A stretch of DNA of 64,000 bases from Samsonia erythrinae (GCF_004342665.1 NZ_SMBY01000002.1:62001-126000); one strand, 5' to 3'; positions 40,933-54,379 are shown, counted from the stretch's first letter. Translations and numbers: made by a program. Notes: generated from the sequence alone by a model not told the origin.

Positions 40933-42342
40933 TTATTCTATCACGCACGACGCTAACAGCCAGTGTTGTAGTGTTAACAGGCCGGAACCGCTGAACGTCA
41001 TCGTCGCTTCACCTTCAGGGAAATAACGTGAGGATATCACCGCTTCGCCATCGTTGATGAAAACCTCAATGCTGGAACGATCGCACAGGATCTGTAGCTG
41101 GCGCAGATTACCGCGCCAGTAGCGGTGTTCGGGCTCGCCGGTGCGTCGATTGCGTCGGCTCATCGTCACGCGTTCACCGTCCCAGCACAGGAGTAGCTGT
41201 GAGGCGAGCGTGAGTTGGAATTCGCCCTGTACGTCGATGAGCACTTCTGCGCTCTGAACGGGTAGCGAGGGGGCGTAATTAGCTGCGCCATGCCAGGTGT
41301 AATGATCTCTGCGCAGCTGTTGCAGTTCGTGGGCGGGACGTTGATAAACGCGATCGTTATGCAGCGTGAGCTCACGCGGGCAGGTCATGATATGGATCCA
41401 GCCGTGGTCGATCGTGGGTTCAAAGAATTCATTCTCATCCGGAATGGACATCCAGCCGAACAAGAGACGTCGCCCATCTTCACTTAACGTGGTTTGCGGC
41501 GCATAAAACTCGAAGCCGAGATCCAGCTCATGGAACCCCTGATGCGAGTAAGCGCCGCTTTCATAGTGCAGCGAGCCCACCAGATAGCCGGCCTGAAAGG
41601 TGTTCAGGTAGCGTTCTTCCTCGGCGGGCACGCCCTGAGGACAGCAAATCAGGATTTCTTTGCCATCCAGTGGGAACAGGTCCGGGCATTCCCACATGTA
41701 GCCGAAATCACCAAGGCCGCCTAAACGGGAACCGGCGATCTCGCCGATCTTCTCCCACGCCAGCAGGTCGGCGGAACCATAGAGCAGCACCTTTCCCTGA
41801 CGATCGAGATCCTGCGCGCCAAGCACCATATACCAGCGATCGTCGTGGCGCCATACCTTGGGATCACGAACATGGCCGGTGTAGCCCGCCGGGAGCGTCA
41901 GAACCGGCCCCAGTTTATCGTATTCGCCGTGGGTGTTCTCACGGGCGATACACTGAAATGCCGTGCGTGAGCCGTCGTCATATTTAACGTTGCCGGTGTA
42001 GATCAGGGTGATTGCACCCTGATCGACCACGGCGGAGCCAGAGTAGCAGCCGTGGGTTTCATAGCTTTCACTTGGCACCAGCGCGACCGGCTCATGTTTC
42101 CAATTCACCAGATCGGTCGAACTCCAGTGCCCCCAGAATTTCGCGCCGTGGGCACAGGAGAAAGGATTCCACTGATAAAACAGATGGTAACGCCCGTTGT
42201 GATGGATAAACCCGTTCGGATCGTTGAGCAGACCAACGCACGGAGACAGATGCCAGTCCGGGCGGTAAGGATCTTCCTGTTTCCGGGCGTAGCCAGACAT
42301 CAGGGCATGCGCCATGCGTTTTAATAAGTGGACTTCCTTCAT
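40933..42342 (-). CDS. scrB: Sucrose-6-phosphate hydrolase (GH32 invertase)
   Basis: ScrB splits cytosolic sucrose 6-phosphate, made by the ScrA phosphotransferase, into glucose 6-phosphate and fructose. The 469 residues are a GH32 beta-propeller with the nucleophile Asp41 in LLNDPNGF, the transition-state stabiliser in HVRDPKVW and the acid/base Glu in WECPDLF, plus a C-terminal beta-sandwich. The start overlaps the scrA stop (TAATG), so translation is coupled. Confidence 0.96.
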   Translation of the reverse strand: MKEVHLLKRMAHALMSGYARKQEDPYRPDWHLSPCVGLLNDPNGFIHHNGRYHLFYQWNPFSCAHGAKFWGHWSSTDLVNWKHEPVALVPSESYETHGCYSGSAVVDQGAITLIYTGNVKYDDGSRTAFQCIARENTHGEYDKLGPVLTLPAGYTGHVRDPKVWRHDDRWYMVLGAQDLDRQGKVLLYGSADLLAWEKIGEIAGSRLGGLGDFGYMWECPDLFPLDGKEILICCPQGVPAEEERYLNTFQAGYLVGSLHYESGAYSHQGFHELDLGFEFYAPQTTLSEDGRRLLFGWMSIPDENEFFEPTIDHGWIHIMTCPRELTLHNDRVYQRPAHELQQLRRDHYTWHGAANYAPSLPVQSAEVLIDVQGEFQLTLASQLLLCWDGERVTMSRRNRRTGEPEHRYWRGNLRQLQILCDRSSIEVFINDGEAVISSRYFPEGEATMTFSGSGLLTLQHWLLASCVIE

Positions 42343-43712
42343 TATTCGCTATCCGTTTTATATTTCAGCAGTAAAGAAATGGCAAAGGCAGCGCCGAATG
42401 CGATCAACATGCCCACCAGATAGTTAAGTATGGAACCTGCCTGCACAATGGCCAGACCGGGGAAGCCCGTCAGCCCGACAGCCGTCATATTGACGTGATT
42501 GAAAACCACCCAGGCGCCGCCGAGCGCGCCACCCGCCAGTGCCGCCAGAAACGGTTTGATGAAGCGCAGGTTGATACCAAATATTGCCGCTTCCGTGATC
42601 CCCAGCAGACAGGAGAGCCCGGCAGGAACGGCGATCGCACGGATTTTGGCATCGCGCGTTTTGAAGTAAACCGCCAGACACGCGCCGCCCTGCGCTACGT
42701 TCGCCATCGCCCATATTGGCAACAGGAAGTTGACGCCGATAGCGGGGTTGCCAAGCAGGCCGGCTTCAATGGCGTGGAAGCTGTGGTGGACGCCGGTAAT
42801 AACGATGGCGGAGTAGAGGCCGCCGAACAACAAACCCGCCAGCCAGCCTGCATGCGTAATCAATGTACTGAGGACCAAAGAAATGCCGTCGCCTAACATG
42901 CGGCCTGCGGGGCCGATGATTAGCAGCGCGACAAACCCGGAAATGATCACGGTCAGGAAAGGCGTAACGATGATATCCAACGCATCCGGTACGACTTTAC
43001 GCAGGCGTTTTTCGACGATACTCATAAACCAGACGGCCAGCAGAACCGGAAATACGGTGCCCTGATAGCCGATCATGGCGATCTCCAGCCCAAAGAAATG
43101 CATGGTCTGGAACCCCCCGGCGACCCCCCAGGCGTTCGTCAGCGCCGGGTGAGTCAGAATACCGCCGAGCGTCGCCCCCAGATACGGGTTGCCGCCGAAC
43201 TCCCGCGCGGCGGTAAAACCGATCAGGACGGGCAGAATAATAAAGGCAGCGGAGCTGAACATATCCAGCATGACGAAAATCGCGCTGCTGGCGTCGACCC
43301 AGCCGTAGGTCTTGATCATGCCGAGCAACCCCATCAACAGCCCGGAAGCGATAATGGCTGGCATGATAGGAACGAAGATATTTGACAGCAGACGCGCCAG
43401 CCGTTGCAGCGGGTTCAGTTTTTTCGCGGCGATGGATGCCGCTTCTGATTTGGTCGATTCGCTGATTCCGGCGACTTTAATGAATTCGGCGTAAACTTTA
43501 TTCACCAGTCCGGTGCCGAAAATGATCTGCATTTGTCCGGCGTTCTGGAAGCAGCCTTTGACGCCAGCAACGTCTTCGATCGCTTTCTTGTCTGCCAGAC
43601 TGTCGTCATTCAGCACCAAACGCAGGCGAGTGGCGCAGTGGGCCGCACTGACGATATTGTCTTTCCCGCCGAGCAGGGGGATGAGCGCGGCAGCGGTAGC
43701 ATTGATATCCAT
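42342..43712 (-). CDS. scrA: PTS sucrose-specific EIIBC component
   Basis: ScrA is the inner-membrane permease that takes up and phosphorylates sucrose. The 456 residues have an N-terminal EIIB domain with the phosphorylated Cys26 in AAHCATRLRL, then an EIIC domain with about ten membrane segments, including the MNGGIxGIHHSFHAIE-like stretch GVHHSFHAIEAGLL. There is no EIIA domain, so it must borrow EIIA-Glc (Crr), as known for this family. The scrB start overlaps its stop. Confidence 0.96.
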   Translation of the reverse strand: MDINATAAALIPLLGGKDNIVSAAHCATRLRLVLNDDSLADKKAIEDVAGVKGCFQNAGQMQIIFGTGLVNKVYAEFIKVAGISESTKSEAASIAAKKLNPLQRLARLLSNIFVPIMPAIIASGLLMGLLGMIKTYGWVDASSAIFVMLDMFSSAAFIILPVLIGFTAAREFGGNPYLGATLGGILTHPALTNAWGVAGGFQTMHFFGLEIAMIGYQGTVFPVLLAVWFMSIVEKRLRKVVPDALDIIVTPFLTVIISGFVALLIIGPAGRMLGDGISLVLSTLITHAGWLAGLLFGGLYSAIVITGVHHSFHAIEAGLLGNPAIGVNFLLPIWAMANVAQGGACLAVYFKTRDAKIRAIAVPAGLSCLLGITEAAIFGINLRFIKPFLAALAGGALGGAWVVFNHVNMTAVGLTGFPGLAIVQAGSILNYLVGMLIAFGAAFAISLLLKYKTDSE

Positions 43713-43791
43713 GTTATTCCTCTTTATTTAATCGGATATACTTTTGTGCAGCGTCGATCACAGCGTAATCGACGCGCGGGCTAACCAATAA

Positions 43792-45393
<1,602 letters not shown>

Positions 45394-45400
45394 CTAAATT

Positions 45401-45416
45401 GCTAAACCGGTTTTTC
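45401..45416. promoter_or_regulatory. ScrR-type operator upstream of scrY
   Basis: GCTAAACCGGTTTTTC is close to the palindrome GCTAAACCGGTTTAGC expected for ScrR and LacI-type repressors. It lies 62 bp upstream of the scrY start. A partial AGCTAAA repeat flanks it. Confidence 0.72.
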
Positions 45417-45478
45417 AAGAGGAAAATAAAAGCGCGCAGGTGGGTTAGCAAGAAATTTTACTCGCCCGATTCTGTAAC

Positions 45479-45494
45479 TGTGATCCTGACTACA
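45479..45494. promoter_or_regulatory. Weak CRP-type site upstream of scrY
   Basis: TGTGA-TCCTGA-CTACA keeps one perfect CRP half-site and a degenerate second half. Its place upstream of the scrY operator fits cAMP-CRP control of sucrose genes, which is known for related scr regulons. Confidence 0.4.
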
Positions 45495-45526
45495 AAACCG
45501 GGTGATGGAGATGCAACGTAGGGGAA

Positions 45527-46462
45527 CTAGCCCTTGCGCTGGGACAAGGTATTTAATTGCCGTATGTAAGGGAGGGCCGTCATTGCGCCTTTTGCCGTCG
45601 TGGCCAGCGCGCCGCATTGCTGTGCCTGTTCGATGATCGGAGCCCAGGTCTGCGGCTGCGACAAATCATCATATTCCGCCAGACCGCATAACAGGCCGGC
45701 GACGAAGGCGTCCCCCGCACCGGTGGTATCGATGGGGGTAACTGACGGCGCGGTGAAGTGCTGGAGTTGGTGACGATCGTGCAACCAGACCCCTTCGCCG
45801 CCCAGCGTCACCAGCAACAGCCGGGTTGGGTAGCGAGCCATGAACTGCTGAATACTTTCTTCAACGTCAGCACCTGAACAGAGGAAAGCCAGCTCTTCGC
45901 GCGATAGCTTCACGACATCGGCCATCATCAGCGCCTGCGTCAGGTTGTCACGCAGCGCTTGTTCACTTTGCCAGAGGTCGTCGCGGATGTTGGGATCGAA
46001 GCTGACCCATCCCTGCGCGGCTTTCACCTGCCGCATCGCTGCCAATGCCGTACTGCGCGAAGGCTCCTGCGAAAGCGCGATGGAGCAGAAGTGCAGCCAT
46101 TCCCCCCGCTTGAACGTCGGCAGGTCTTCCGGCTGTAAAAACAGATCGGCGCTGGGGCGCACCATAAACGTGAAGGAACGCTCGCCTGTTTCATCAAGGT
46201 TCACCACCACGGTGGATGTGCGATGGTGGCTGTCGAACACCATGTGGCGGGTATCGACATTTTCCTGCTTCAGTACTTTTTTCAGAAAGTGGCCAAAGAC
46301 ATCATCCCCTACGCGCCCGATAAACGCGCTGTTTCCCCCGAGTCTGGCAATGCCGACCGCGACGTTGGCTGGCGCACCGCCGGGACATTTCAGATAGCGT
46401 TCGGTATCTTCCGGGATGAGATCGACGACGGCGTCGCCCATGACCCAAATTTTATTTGCCAT
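45527..46462 (-). CDS. scrK: Fructokinase ScrK (PfkB family)
   Basis: ScrK phosphorylates the fructose released by ScrB to fructose 6-phosphate. The 311 residues are a ribokinase/PfkB-family sugar kinase, with the sugar-binding GGAPANVAVGIARLG (about 28-42) and the ATP/anion-hole motif DTTGAGDAFVAGLL near residue 243. It is the first gene of the leftward scr cluster, with its own operator half-site upstream and 187 bp before scrY, which has a second promoter region. Confidence 0.95.
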   Translation of the reverse strand: MANKIWVMGDAVVDLIPEDTERYLKCPGGAPANVAVGIARLGGNSAFIGRVGDDVFGHFLKKVLKQENVDTRHMVFDSHHRTSTVVVNLDETGERSFTFMVRPSADLFLQPEDLPTFKRGEWLHFCSIALSQEPSRSTALAAMRQVKAAQGWVSFDPNIRDDLWQSEQALRDNLTQALMMADVVKLSREELAFLCSGADVEESIQQFMARYPTRLLLVTLGGEGVWLHDRHQLQHFTAPSVTPIDTTGAGDAFVAGLLCGLAEYDDLSQPQTWAPIIEQAQQCGALATTAKGAMTALPYIRQLNTLSQRKG

Positions 46463-46506
46463 ATCACATTACTCTTATCACAGTATTTAGACTATTAGCT
46501 AACATA

Positions 46507-46522
46507 GAAGAATCGGTTTAGC
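46507..46522. promoter_or_regulatory. ScrR-type operator upstream of scrK
   Basis: The right arm GGTTTAGC (46515-46522) matches the operator half-site perfectly; the left arm is poor. It lies about 50 bp upstream of scrK. A nearby TTAGCTAA may add to it. Confidence 0.55.
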
Positions 46523-46710
46523 TAGGCAATACCCTTCATCAAAGAGAGGCTTTTACCGCACAAAAACATACATTTTTTCCCCAGTTTCGCGAAATTTCAT
46601 GCGATGGTCATCACGCTGCCGCAGCGATCGAACTAAATAAAAAGGTCTACCATCCGATATCTATAGGCGCGGTCGCATTAAGCCGTACCTAGGACAAACT
46701 GGAGAAGGAT

Positions 46711-46752
46711 ATGTGCTATCTCACCTTTTTTCGGGTTTACCCCCGTGCGTAA
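46711..46752 (+). CDS. 13-codon reading frame overlapping the bactofilin start
   Basis: An ATG with GGAGAAGG just upstream opens a frame MCYLTFFRVYPRA that stops at 46750-46752. The GTG taken as the bactofilin start (46745) lies 8 nt inside its end in another frame. The ribosome site here is far better than that of the GTG, so the short frame may feed ribosomes to it by termination and re-initiation. It could also be chance; no homologue is known to me. Confidence 0.4.
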   Translation: MCYLTFFRVYPRA

Positions 46753-47473
46753 TTACAACCTGCTTTGGGGCGTATGGGCGATATGGGCTTTATTGGTTAT
46801 CGTTTGGCTACTGGATGTGTATTACGACTTCCCCCTACGACATTATGGTCTGGTCGTCGTTGCCGTATCCGGCGTAAGTGCCGCGCTCGCATTTTTCTAT
46901 ACAGTGAAAAGGAAGAACACGATGTTTTCATTTGATAAAAATAAGAAAGGCGTGAAGAAACCGCAAGGGCGCAGTGACATAAACAGCTCCTCCGACATCA
47001 GCCCGTCGAATGAGTTGATTAATTCAGTGAACCCTGTGCGTGTGAAAAAAGACACGTTCATTTCTCAGGGGGCGCGTATGGCGGGCTCTCTGGCGGTGGA
47101 TGGCAACATTACCGTGGAAGGTCAGGTCGAAGGGGATATACAGTGCGATGACACGATTAAGGTTGAGCACACCGGCCAGATAAACGGCGAAATGAAATCG
47201 CAGCAGATCATCATCAATGGTCGTGTGGAAGGTCGCGTGGTTGCCAGCGTCGTGGCTATTCTGGCGCAGGGAAAAGTCTTCGGGGATATCTTCTCGGACG
47301 AACTCTCCATCGAAAAAGGCGGGATCTTTACCGGTCAATCTCACCCGTTGACTCCGCCAGCGCAAGGGCAGGAAATGCTAAGCTACGTGGAAAAGAAAAA
47401 AGCGAAGGTGGGTAACGCCCTCAACGCGCAGGAGAAGCCCGTGACGTTAGCGAGCAGCGCGTCGACGGCGTAA
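46745..47473 (+). CDS. Bactofilin (CcmA-like) with N-terminal membrane segments
   Basis: Bactofilins polymerise into cytosolic filaments that shape cells or place enzymes. This one has 242 residues if it starts at GTG 46745: two hydrophobic segments (about 7-25 and 34-52), a basic linker, and a right-handed beta-helix bactofilin domain (about 105-200, SQGARMAGSLAVDGNITVEG and later turns). An internal ATG at 46921, with AAGGA upstream, would give a soluble 183-residue form starting MFSFDKNKKG. Membrane-anchored bactofilins such as CcmA of Proteus mirabilis are known, where both forms occur. It lies just ahead of cas3. Confidence 0.88.
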   Translation: MRNYNLLWGVWAIWALLVIVWLLDVYYDFPLRHYGLVVVAVSGVSAALAFFYTVKRKNTMFSFDKNKKGVKKPQGRSDINSSSDISPSNELINSVNPVRVKKDTFISQGARMAGSLAVDGNITVEGQVEGDIQCDDTIKVEHTGQINGEMKSQQIIINGRVEGRVVASVVAILAQGKVFGDIFSDELSIEKGGIFTGQSHPLTPPAQGQEMLSYVEKKKAKVGNALNAQEKPVTLASSASTA

Positions 47474-47502
47474 GGTCAGGCGTATTCGGGTTGGTAAAGC
47501 CT

Positions 47503-50223
47503 ATGGGTCAAGACGGTATCATCGATCGGCGTTATTTCCACTATTGGGGAAAAGCGAACAAATCCGCAGATACTCAGGAAGGCGATGATTATCATTTGCT
47601 GCCTTATCATTGTTTAGATGTGGCGGCCTGCGGCTATTTTTTATTAAAAGAAAATTATTTTCAGGCTGACTATGCACTGCGCGGGCTGGAGAACGGCGAC
47701 GACAGCGTCGTCGCATGGTTCGCCTATTTTCTTGCCTGGCATGATATCGGGAAATTCGCCCGCGGCTTTCAGAGCAAATACGCCAATCCGGATTCCCCTT
47801 TAGTCCGGCCTTCCGGTCAGATTGGGACGATACGGCATGACGATCTGGGTTTCTGGCTATGGACGGCGCGTGACGACATTCGCCTCGTATTTCCTTTTGA
47901 GGCGGAGAAGCTCTCCTCGGCGGTGAAAACGACGTTGGGGATCTGGCTGAATATCGTTACCGGGCACCACGGCAAGCCGGCGGCAGCGTGCAAAGGCAGT
48001 CTGGCTTTTCACCGTGATGACTATCAGGCGATAGCGGAGTATCTGCACGACCTGCAAACGTGCTTTCCTGAGGCGGGGACATTGCCGGCCTGCTTCGCGG
48101 ATAAAAACTGGCGCAGCAGGCTGAAGCAGCAAAGCTGGGCGCTGGCCGGGTTGACCGTACTGGCGGACTGGCTGGGATCGCGCCAGCAGGATTTTCACTA
48201 TTGCAGCACGCCGATGCCGCTCGACGTCTACTGGCGTGAATACGCGCTGCCGACGGCGAGAAATGTCGTTTCGCGCTTGCCGCGTCCCCCCTCTCCGGCG
48301 ATTTTTCATTCTATTCAGCAGCTTTTTCCTTTTATCCAACGGCCAACGCCGCTGCAACAGCAGGCGCTGACGGCGGATATGTCCGTGGACGGGCCGCAGC
48401 TTTTTATTCTGGAAGATGTGACCGGCGCGGGCAAAACGGAAGCGGCGATGATTCTGGCGCAGCGGCTAATGGCGCAGCGCAAAGCGAGCGGCATTTATGT
48501 CGGCTTGCCGACGATGGCGACGGCGAACGCCATGTACCTGCGGCTTGCTAAAGCCTATCGCGCATTATATTCACCAGAACATAACCCTTCACTGATACTG
48601 GCGCACGGCGCGCGACAGATGTCGTCAGCGTTTATGCAATCGCTGTGGGACGGGGATAACCGGGGGCAGGCACAGTACGACAAGGAAGAAAATGCCGCCA
48701 GTAAAGACTGCAACATCTGGTTTGCGGACTCGCGCAAGAAAGCGCTGCTGGCGGATATCGGCGTGGGCACGCTCGATCAGGCGCTGATGGCGGTGATGCC
48801 GTTTCGCCACCAGTCGCTGCGGGTGTTGGGGCTACAGAACAAGCTGCTGATTCTGGACGAAGTGCATGCGTATGACGCCTACATGAGCAAGCTGATCGAG
48901 CTGTTGATCGGCTTTCATGCGCAGCAGGGCGGCAGCGTGATTATCTTAACCGCGACGTTGCCGCTTGGCCTGCGCGAAAAACTGATGCAGGCGTTTGCAC
49001 AGGGGATCGCATGCGAGGCCGCGCCACCCAATCCCGATGCAACCTATCCGTGGCTGACGCTGTTGACGCGAGAGGGGCTGCGGGAAACGGCGCTGGAAAC
49101 GCGGGCGGAAGTGCGGCGCGAGGTGAAAATTGACTGGCTGACCGAGCGGCCACAGGGCATTGAGCGGGTCAAGGCTGCCGTGGCGGCGGGGCAATCGATT
49201 TGTTGGATCAGGAACACGGTGGATGATGCCATCGCCGTGTATCGTCAACTGATTGAGGCGGGGATGGCGCAAGGAAATATGCTGCTGTTCCACAGCCGCT
49301 TTGCCTTTTGCGATCGCATGGCGATTGAAGAACAGGCGCTGGCGTGGTTTGGCAAGGACAGCACGCCGGTGCAACGTGCCGGCAAAGTGCTGATAGCCAC
49401 GCAGGTGGTTGAGCAATCGCTGGATATTGATGTCGATAACATGATTAGCGATCTGGCGCCGATCGATTTGCTGATTCAGCGCGCGGGGCGGCTACAGCGC
49501 CATATCCGGTTTCTCGACGGGCGTCATAAGACCGAGACGGATCCTGCGCCGCTGACGGATGAGCGTCCGGCGGCGGTGCTGCACATTATGGCGCCGCTCT
49601 GGCAACTGGAAGCGGAGGCCGACTGGCTGGGCGCTGAGCTGCGCAATAGCGGTTACGTCTACCCCGACCACGCCGCGCTGTGGCGCACGCAGGCGATATT
49701 GCGTGAACGCGGCGCGATAAAAATGCCGGAAGATGCGCGGCGGCTTATCGACAGCGTGTATGAAGAACAGATCGCGGTGCCAGCGGCATTGGAGGCGATC
49801 GCCTGCACGGTGCTGGGGAAAAACTACGGTCAGCGATCTTTCGCATTACAATCTGCGCTGGCATTGGTTCAGGGTTACTGCGCGCAATCCAGCGAATCGG
49901 GCTGGAATGACGAAGTGGATATCGCCACCCGCCTGGGAGAGGAAACGCTGGATCTGTATCTGGCGTGGAAACCAGAAAACGATGGCGAACTACCGCACCC
50001 TTATGCCGTATCGGAAACCTTTAGCTGGGAGCAGAGCCGCGTGCAGGTAAGAGTAAGCTGGTGGCAGAAACGTAAAACCGCATTGCCGATACTGGAAGGA
50101 GACGCACTGGAACGGTTTCGGCAGCAATTACACCGGCCACAGGCCGAGGTGCTGTTGTTGAATCGGGGGGAAAACCATGCGTTCTACAGCGAGCGGGTGG
50201 GACTGGCGCTATCGGGTTCGTGA
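47503..50223 (+). CDS. cas3: Cas3 helicase-nuclease, type I-E
   Basis: Cas3 is recruited by Cascade to degrade invading DNA. From ATG 47503 it has 906 residues (a TTG four codons earlier is possible; neither has a good ribosome site). The N-terminal HD nuclease shows His36 and the His80-Asp81 pair in WHDIGKFARGF. The superfamily 2 helicase has Walker A TGAGKTE (about 307-313), the DEVH box at Asp452, TATLP, and later VEQSLDID and QRAGRLQRH. All key motifs look intact. It starts 29 bp after the bactofilin stop, and 147 bp separate it from cse1. Confidence 0.96.
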   Translation: MGQDGIIDRRYFHYWGKANKSADTQEGDDYHLLPYHCLDVAACGYFLLKENYFQADYALRGLENGDDSVVAWFAYFLAWHDIGKFARGFQSKYANPDSPLVRPSGQIGTIRHDDLGFWLWTARDDIRLVFPFEAEKLSSAVKTTLGIWLNIVTGHHGKPAAACKGSLAFHRDDYQAIAEYLHDLQTCFPEAGTLPACFADKNWRSRLKQQSWALAGLTVLADWLGSRQQDFHYCSTPMPLDVYWREYALPTARNVVSRLPRPPSPAIFHSIQQLFPFIQRPTPLQQQALTADMSVDGPQLFILEDVTGAGKTEAAMILAQRLMAQRKASGIYVGLPTMATANAMYLRLAKAYRALYSPEHNPSLILAHGARQMSSAFMQSLWDGDNRGQAQYDKEENAASKDCNIWFADSRKKALLADIGVGTLDQALMAVMPFRHQSLRVLGLQNKLLILDEVHAYDAYMSKLIELLIGFHAQQGGSVIILTATLPLGLREKLMQAFAQGIACEAAPPNPDATYPWLTLLTREGLRETALETRAEVRREVKIDWLTERPQGIERVKAAVAAGQSICWIRNTVDDAIAVYRQLIEAGMAQGNMLLFHSRFAFCDRMAIEEQALAWFGKDSTPVQRAGKVLIATQVVEQSLDIDVDNMISDLAPIDLLIQRAGRLQRHIRFLDGRHKTETDPAPLTDERPAAVLHIMAPLWQLEAEADWLGAELRNSGYVYPDHAALWRTQAILRERGAIKMPEDARRLIDSVYEEQIAVPAALEAIACTVLGKNYGQRSFALQSALALVQGYCAQSSESGWNDEVDIATRLGEETLDLYLAWKPENDGELPHPYAVSETFSWEQSRVQVRVSWWQKRKTALPILEGDALERFRQQLHRPQAEVLLLNRGENHAFYSERVGLALSGS

Positions 50224-50304
50224 GCGGCGGCTGGTTTTACCGCATCCCCGCGCTAAACCACAAACGTGAGCCATCTCTCTGGCGTCGCGGAATGAATGCG
50301 TTAA

Positions 50305-52564
<2,260 letters not shown>

Positions 52565-52567
52565 CGG

Positions 52568-53635
52568 ATGACCACTTTTATCCAGCTTCATTTTTTAACC
52601 GCTTACCCTTCCTCCAACCTGAACCGTGATGACGCGGGGCGCCCGAAAACCGCCATCGTCGGCGGCGTTGAGCGTTTGCGGGTGTCCTCGCAAAGCCTGA
52701 AACGGGCGTGGCGCACCTCTGAGGTATTTGAAGAGGCGCTTAATGGATATATCGGCACTCGCAGCCGTCGGTTAGGGCGTGAGGTTTACGGTAAGCTCCT
52801 CGCCGGCGGCATGAGCGAAAAGCTGGCGGACAAAGTTGCGCAGAGCATTGCCAGCCAATTCGGTAAATTGAAGAAAGAGGAGAAAAACAGCAAAGATCCG
52901 CTGGAGAAATATGATATCGAACAGCTTGCGCACGTGAGCGTACAGGAAAACGCGTTGATCGATCGGCTGGTCGCCCAACTGGTGGCAGAAGCGCGTGAGC
53001 CAGGTAGCGAAGAGCTAAAATTGCTGCGTAAGGATGCCGCCAGTGTGGATATCGCCTTGTTTGGCCGTATGTTGGCCGCCGAGCCGGAATTTAATGTTGA
53101 AGCGGCCTGCCAGGTGGCGCACGCGCTGGGCGTGAGTGCCGTCACCATCGAAGATGACTTCTTTACGGCGGTGGATGATCTGAATACGGCAGCTGACAGT
53201 GGATCGGCACATATGGGGGAACAGAGTTTTGCCTCCGCGCTGTTCTATCACTACATCTGTATTAACCGCGAGCTGCTGCTGGAAAACCTGAATAACGATG
53301 AAGCGCTGGCGGCGCGTACCCTGCGGGCCCTGACGGAAACGGCGCTGACCGTTTCGCCGGGCGGCAAGCAGAACAGCTTTGCCAGCCGGGCGCTGGCAAC
53401 CTATGCGCTGGCGGAAAAGGGCACCGATCAGCCGCGCACGCTTTCCGTCGCGTTTTTCAACCCTATTCGCAGTGACGATCAGGTCAATGACGCGATAACG
53501 CTGCTGCGCGCGCAAAAAAGCAAATTCGACCGGGTTTACGCCTCGGCGGGCGGCGTTCCCTCCTATGAGCTGAACGTGGAAGCCGAGGGTGAAGGGGGTT
53601 CGCTGCAAGGACTGCTCGATTTCGTCAGCCAGTAG
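52568..53635 (+). CDS. casC: Cas7 (Cse4/CasC), Cascade backbone
   Basis: Cas7 polymerises along the crRNA to form the Cascade backbone. The 355 residues (E. coli 363) begin IQLHFLTAYPSSNLNRDDAGRPKT and continue VSSQSLKRAWR, both strongly conserved in the family and contacting the crRNA. The thumb region and the GGKQNSFASRA stretch are also present. It is 3 bp after cse2 and 9 bp before cas5. Confidence 0.96.
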   Translation: MTTFIQLHFLTAYPSSNLNRDDAGRPKTAIVGGVERLRVSSQSLKRAWRTSEVFEEALNGYIGTRSRRLGREVYGKLLAGGMSEKLADKVAQSIASQFGKLKKEEKNSKDPLEKYDIEQLAHVSVQENALIDRLVAQLVAEAREPGSEELKLLRKDAASVDIALFGRMLAAEPEFNVEAACQVAHALGVSAVTIEDDFFTAVDDLNTAADSGSAHMGEQSFASALFYHYICINRELLLENLNNDEALAARTLRALTETALTVSPGGKQNSFASRALATYALAEKGTDQPRTLSVAFFNPIRSDDQVNDAITLLRAQKSKFDRVYASAGGVPSYELNVEAEGEGGSLQGLLDFVSQ

Positions 53636-53644
53636 GAGCCTGAT

Positions 53645-54379
53645 ATGGATAACTATCTGGTCTTCCAGATTTATGCCCCGCTGGTCTCGTGGGGAGAGGC
53701 GGCGGTCGGCGAGGTGCGCCACACCGCAACGGTGCCCAGCCGGTCGGCGCTGCTGGGGCTACTGGCCGCGGCGCTGGGGATCCGGCGTGACGATCGCGCG
53801 GCGCTGACGGTGTTCAATCAGCATTATCACGTGGCGGTGCGGCCTCTTTCCGATCGTGAAACCTGGCTGAATGACTACCACACGGTGCAGATGCTGAAGG
53901 AAAACCGCAAGGTGCCGCGCTATACCAGACGCGATGAGCTGCGGCCGGAAGCGGGGCAGTCGCTGGAAACCATGCTGACCTCACGCGAATACCGTTGTGA
54001 TGCTTACTACCATATCGTCATTAGCGCCACGCCGGATGCGCCCTATTCGCTCAGCGCGCTGCGTGATGCCCTGTTATCCCCGGTGTTCACGCTCTATTTA
54101 GGGCGTAAAAGCTGTCCGCCTGCGCTGCCGCTGGCACCGCACCTGTTTGCTGGCTCGCTGGCCGAGGTCTGGCGGTTAGCCAGGCAGACGCCCGCACTGA
54201 ACGACCAGACATTGCAGACGATCGGGCATGCGGAGGGCCTATGCTACTGGGAACAGGAAGGCGATACGGGGCTTACACCGTATTACCGGGTTTCACGCAA
54301 CGATCAGCCTGGCGATCGGCAGCGCTGGCAGTTCACTTCCCGCGTGCAATACGTTGGCCGTGATAAGGGAGAGGAGTGA
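53645..54379 (+). CDS. casD: Cas5 (CasD), Cascade 5' handle cap
   Basis: Cas5 caps the 5' handle of the crRNA in Cascade. The 244 residues (E. coli 224) have a RAMP-type fold with the N-terminal VFQIYAPLVSWGEAAVGEVRH, TVPSRSALLGLLAAALG and LYLGRKSCPP near residue 160. Its stop is tied to the cas6e start (GTGATG junction), so translation is coupled. Confidence 0.94.
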   Translation: MDNYLVFQIYAPLVSWGEAAVGEVRHTATVPSRSALLGLLAAALGIRRDDRAALTVFNQHYHVAVRPLSDRETWLNDYHTVQMLKENRKVPRYTRRDELRPEAGQSLETMLTSREYRCDAYYHIVISATPDAPYSLSALRDALLSPVFTLYLGRKSCPPALPLAPHLFAGSLAEVWRLARQTPALNDQTLQTIGHAEGLCYWEQEGDTGLTPYYRVSRNDQPGDRQRWQFTSRVQYVGRDKGEE

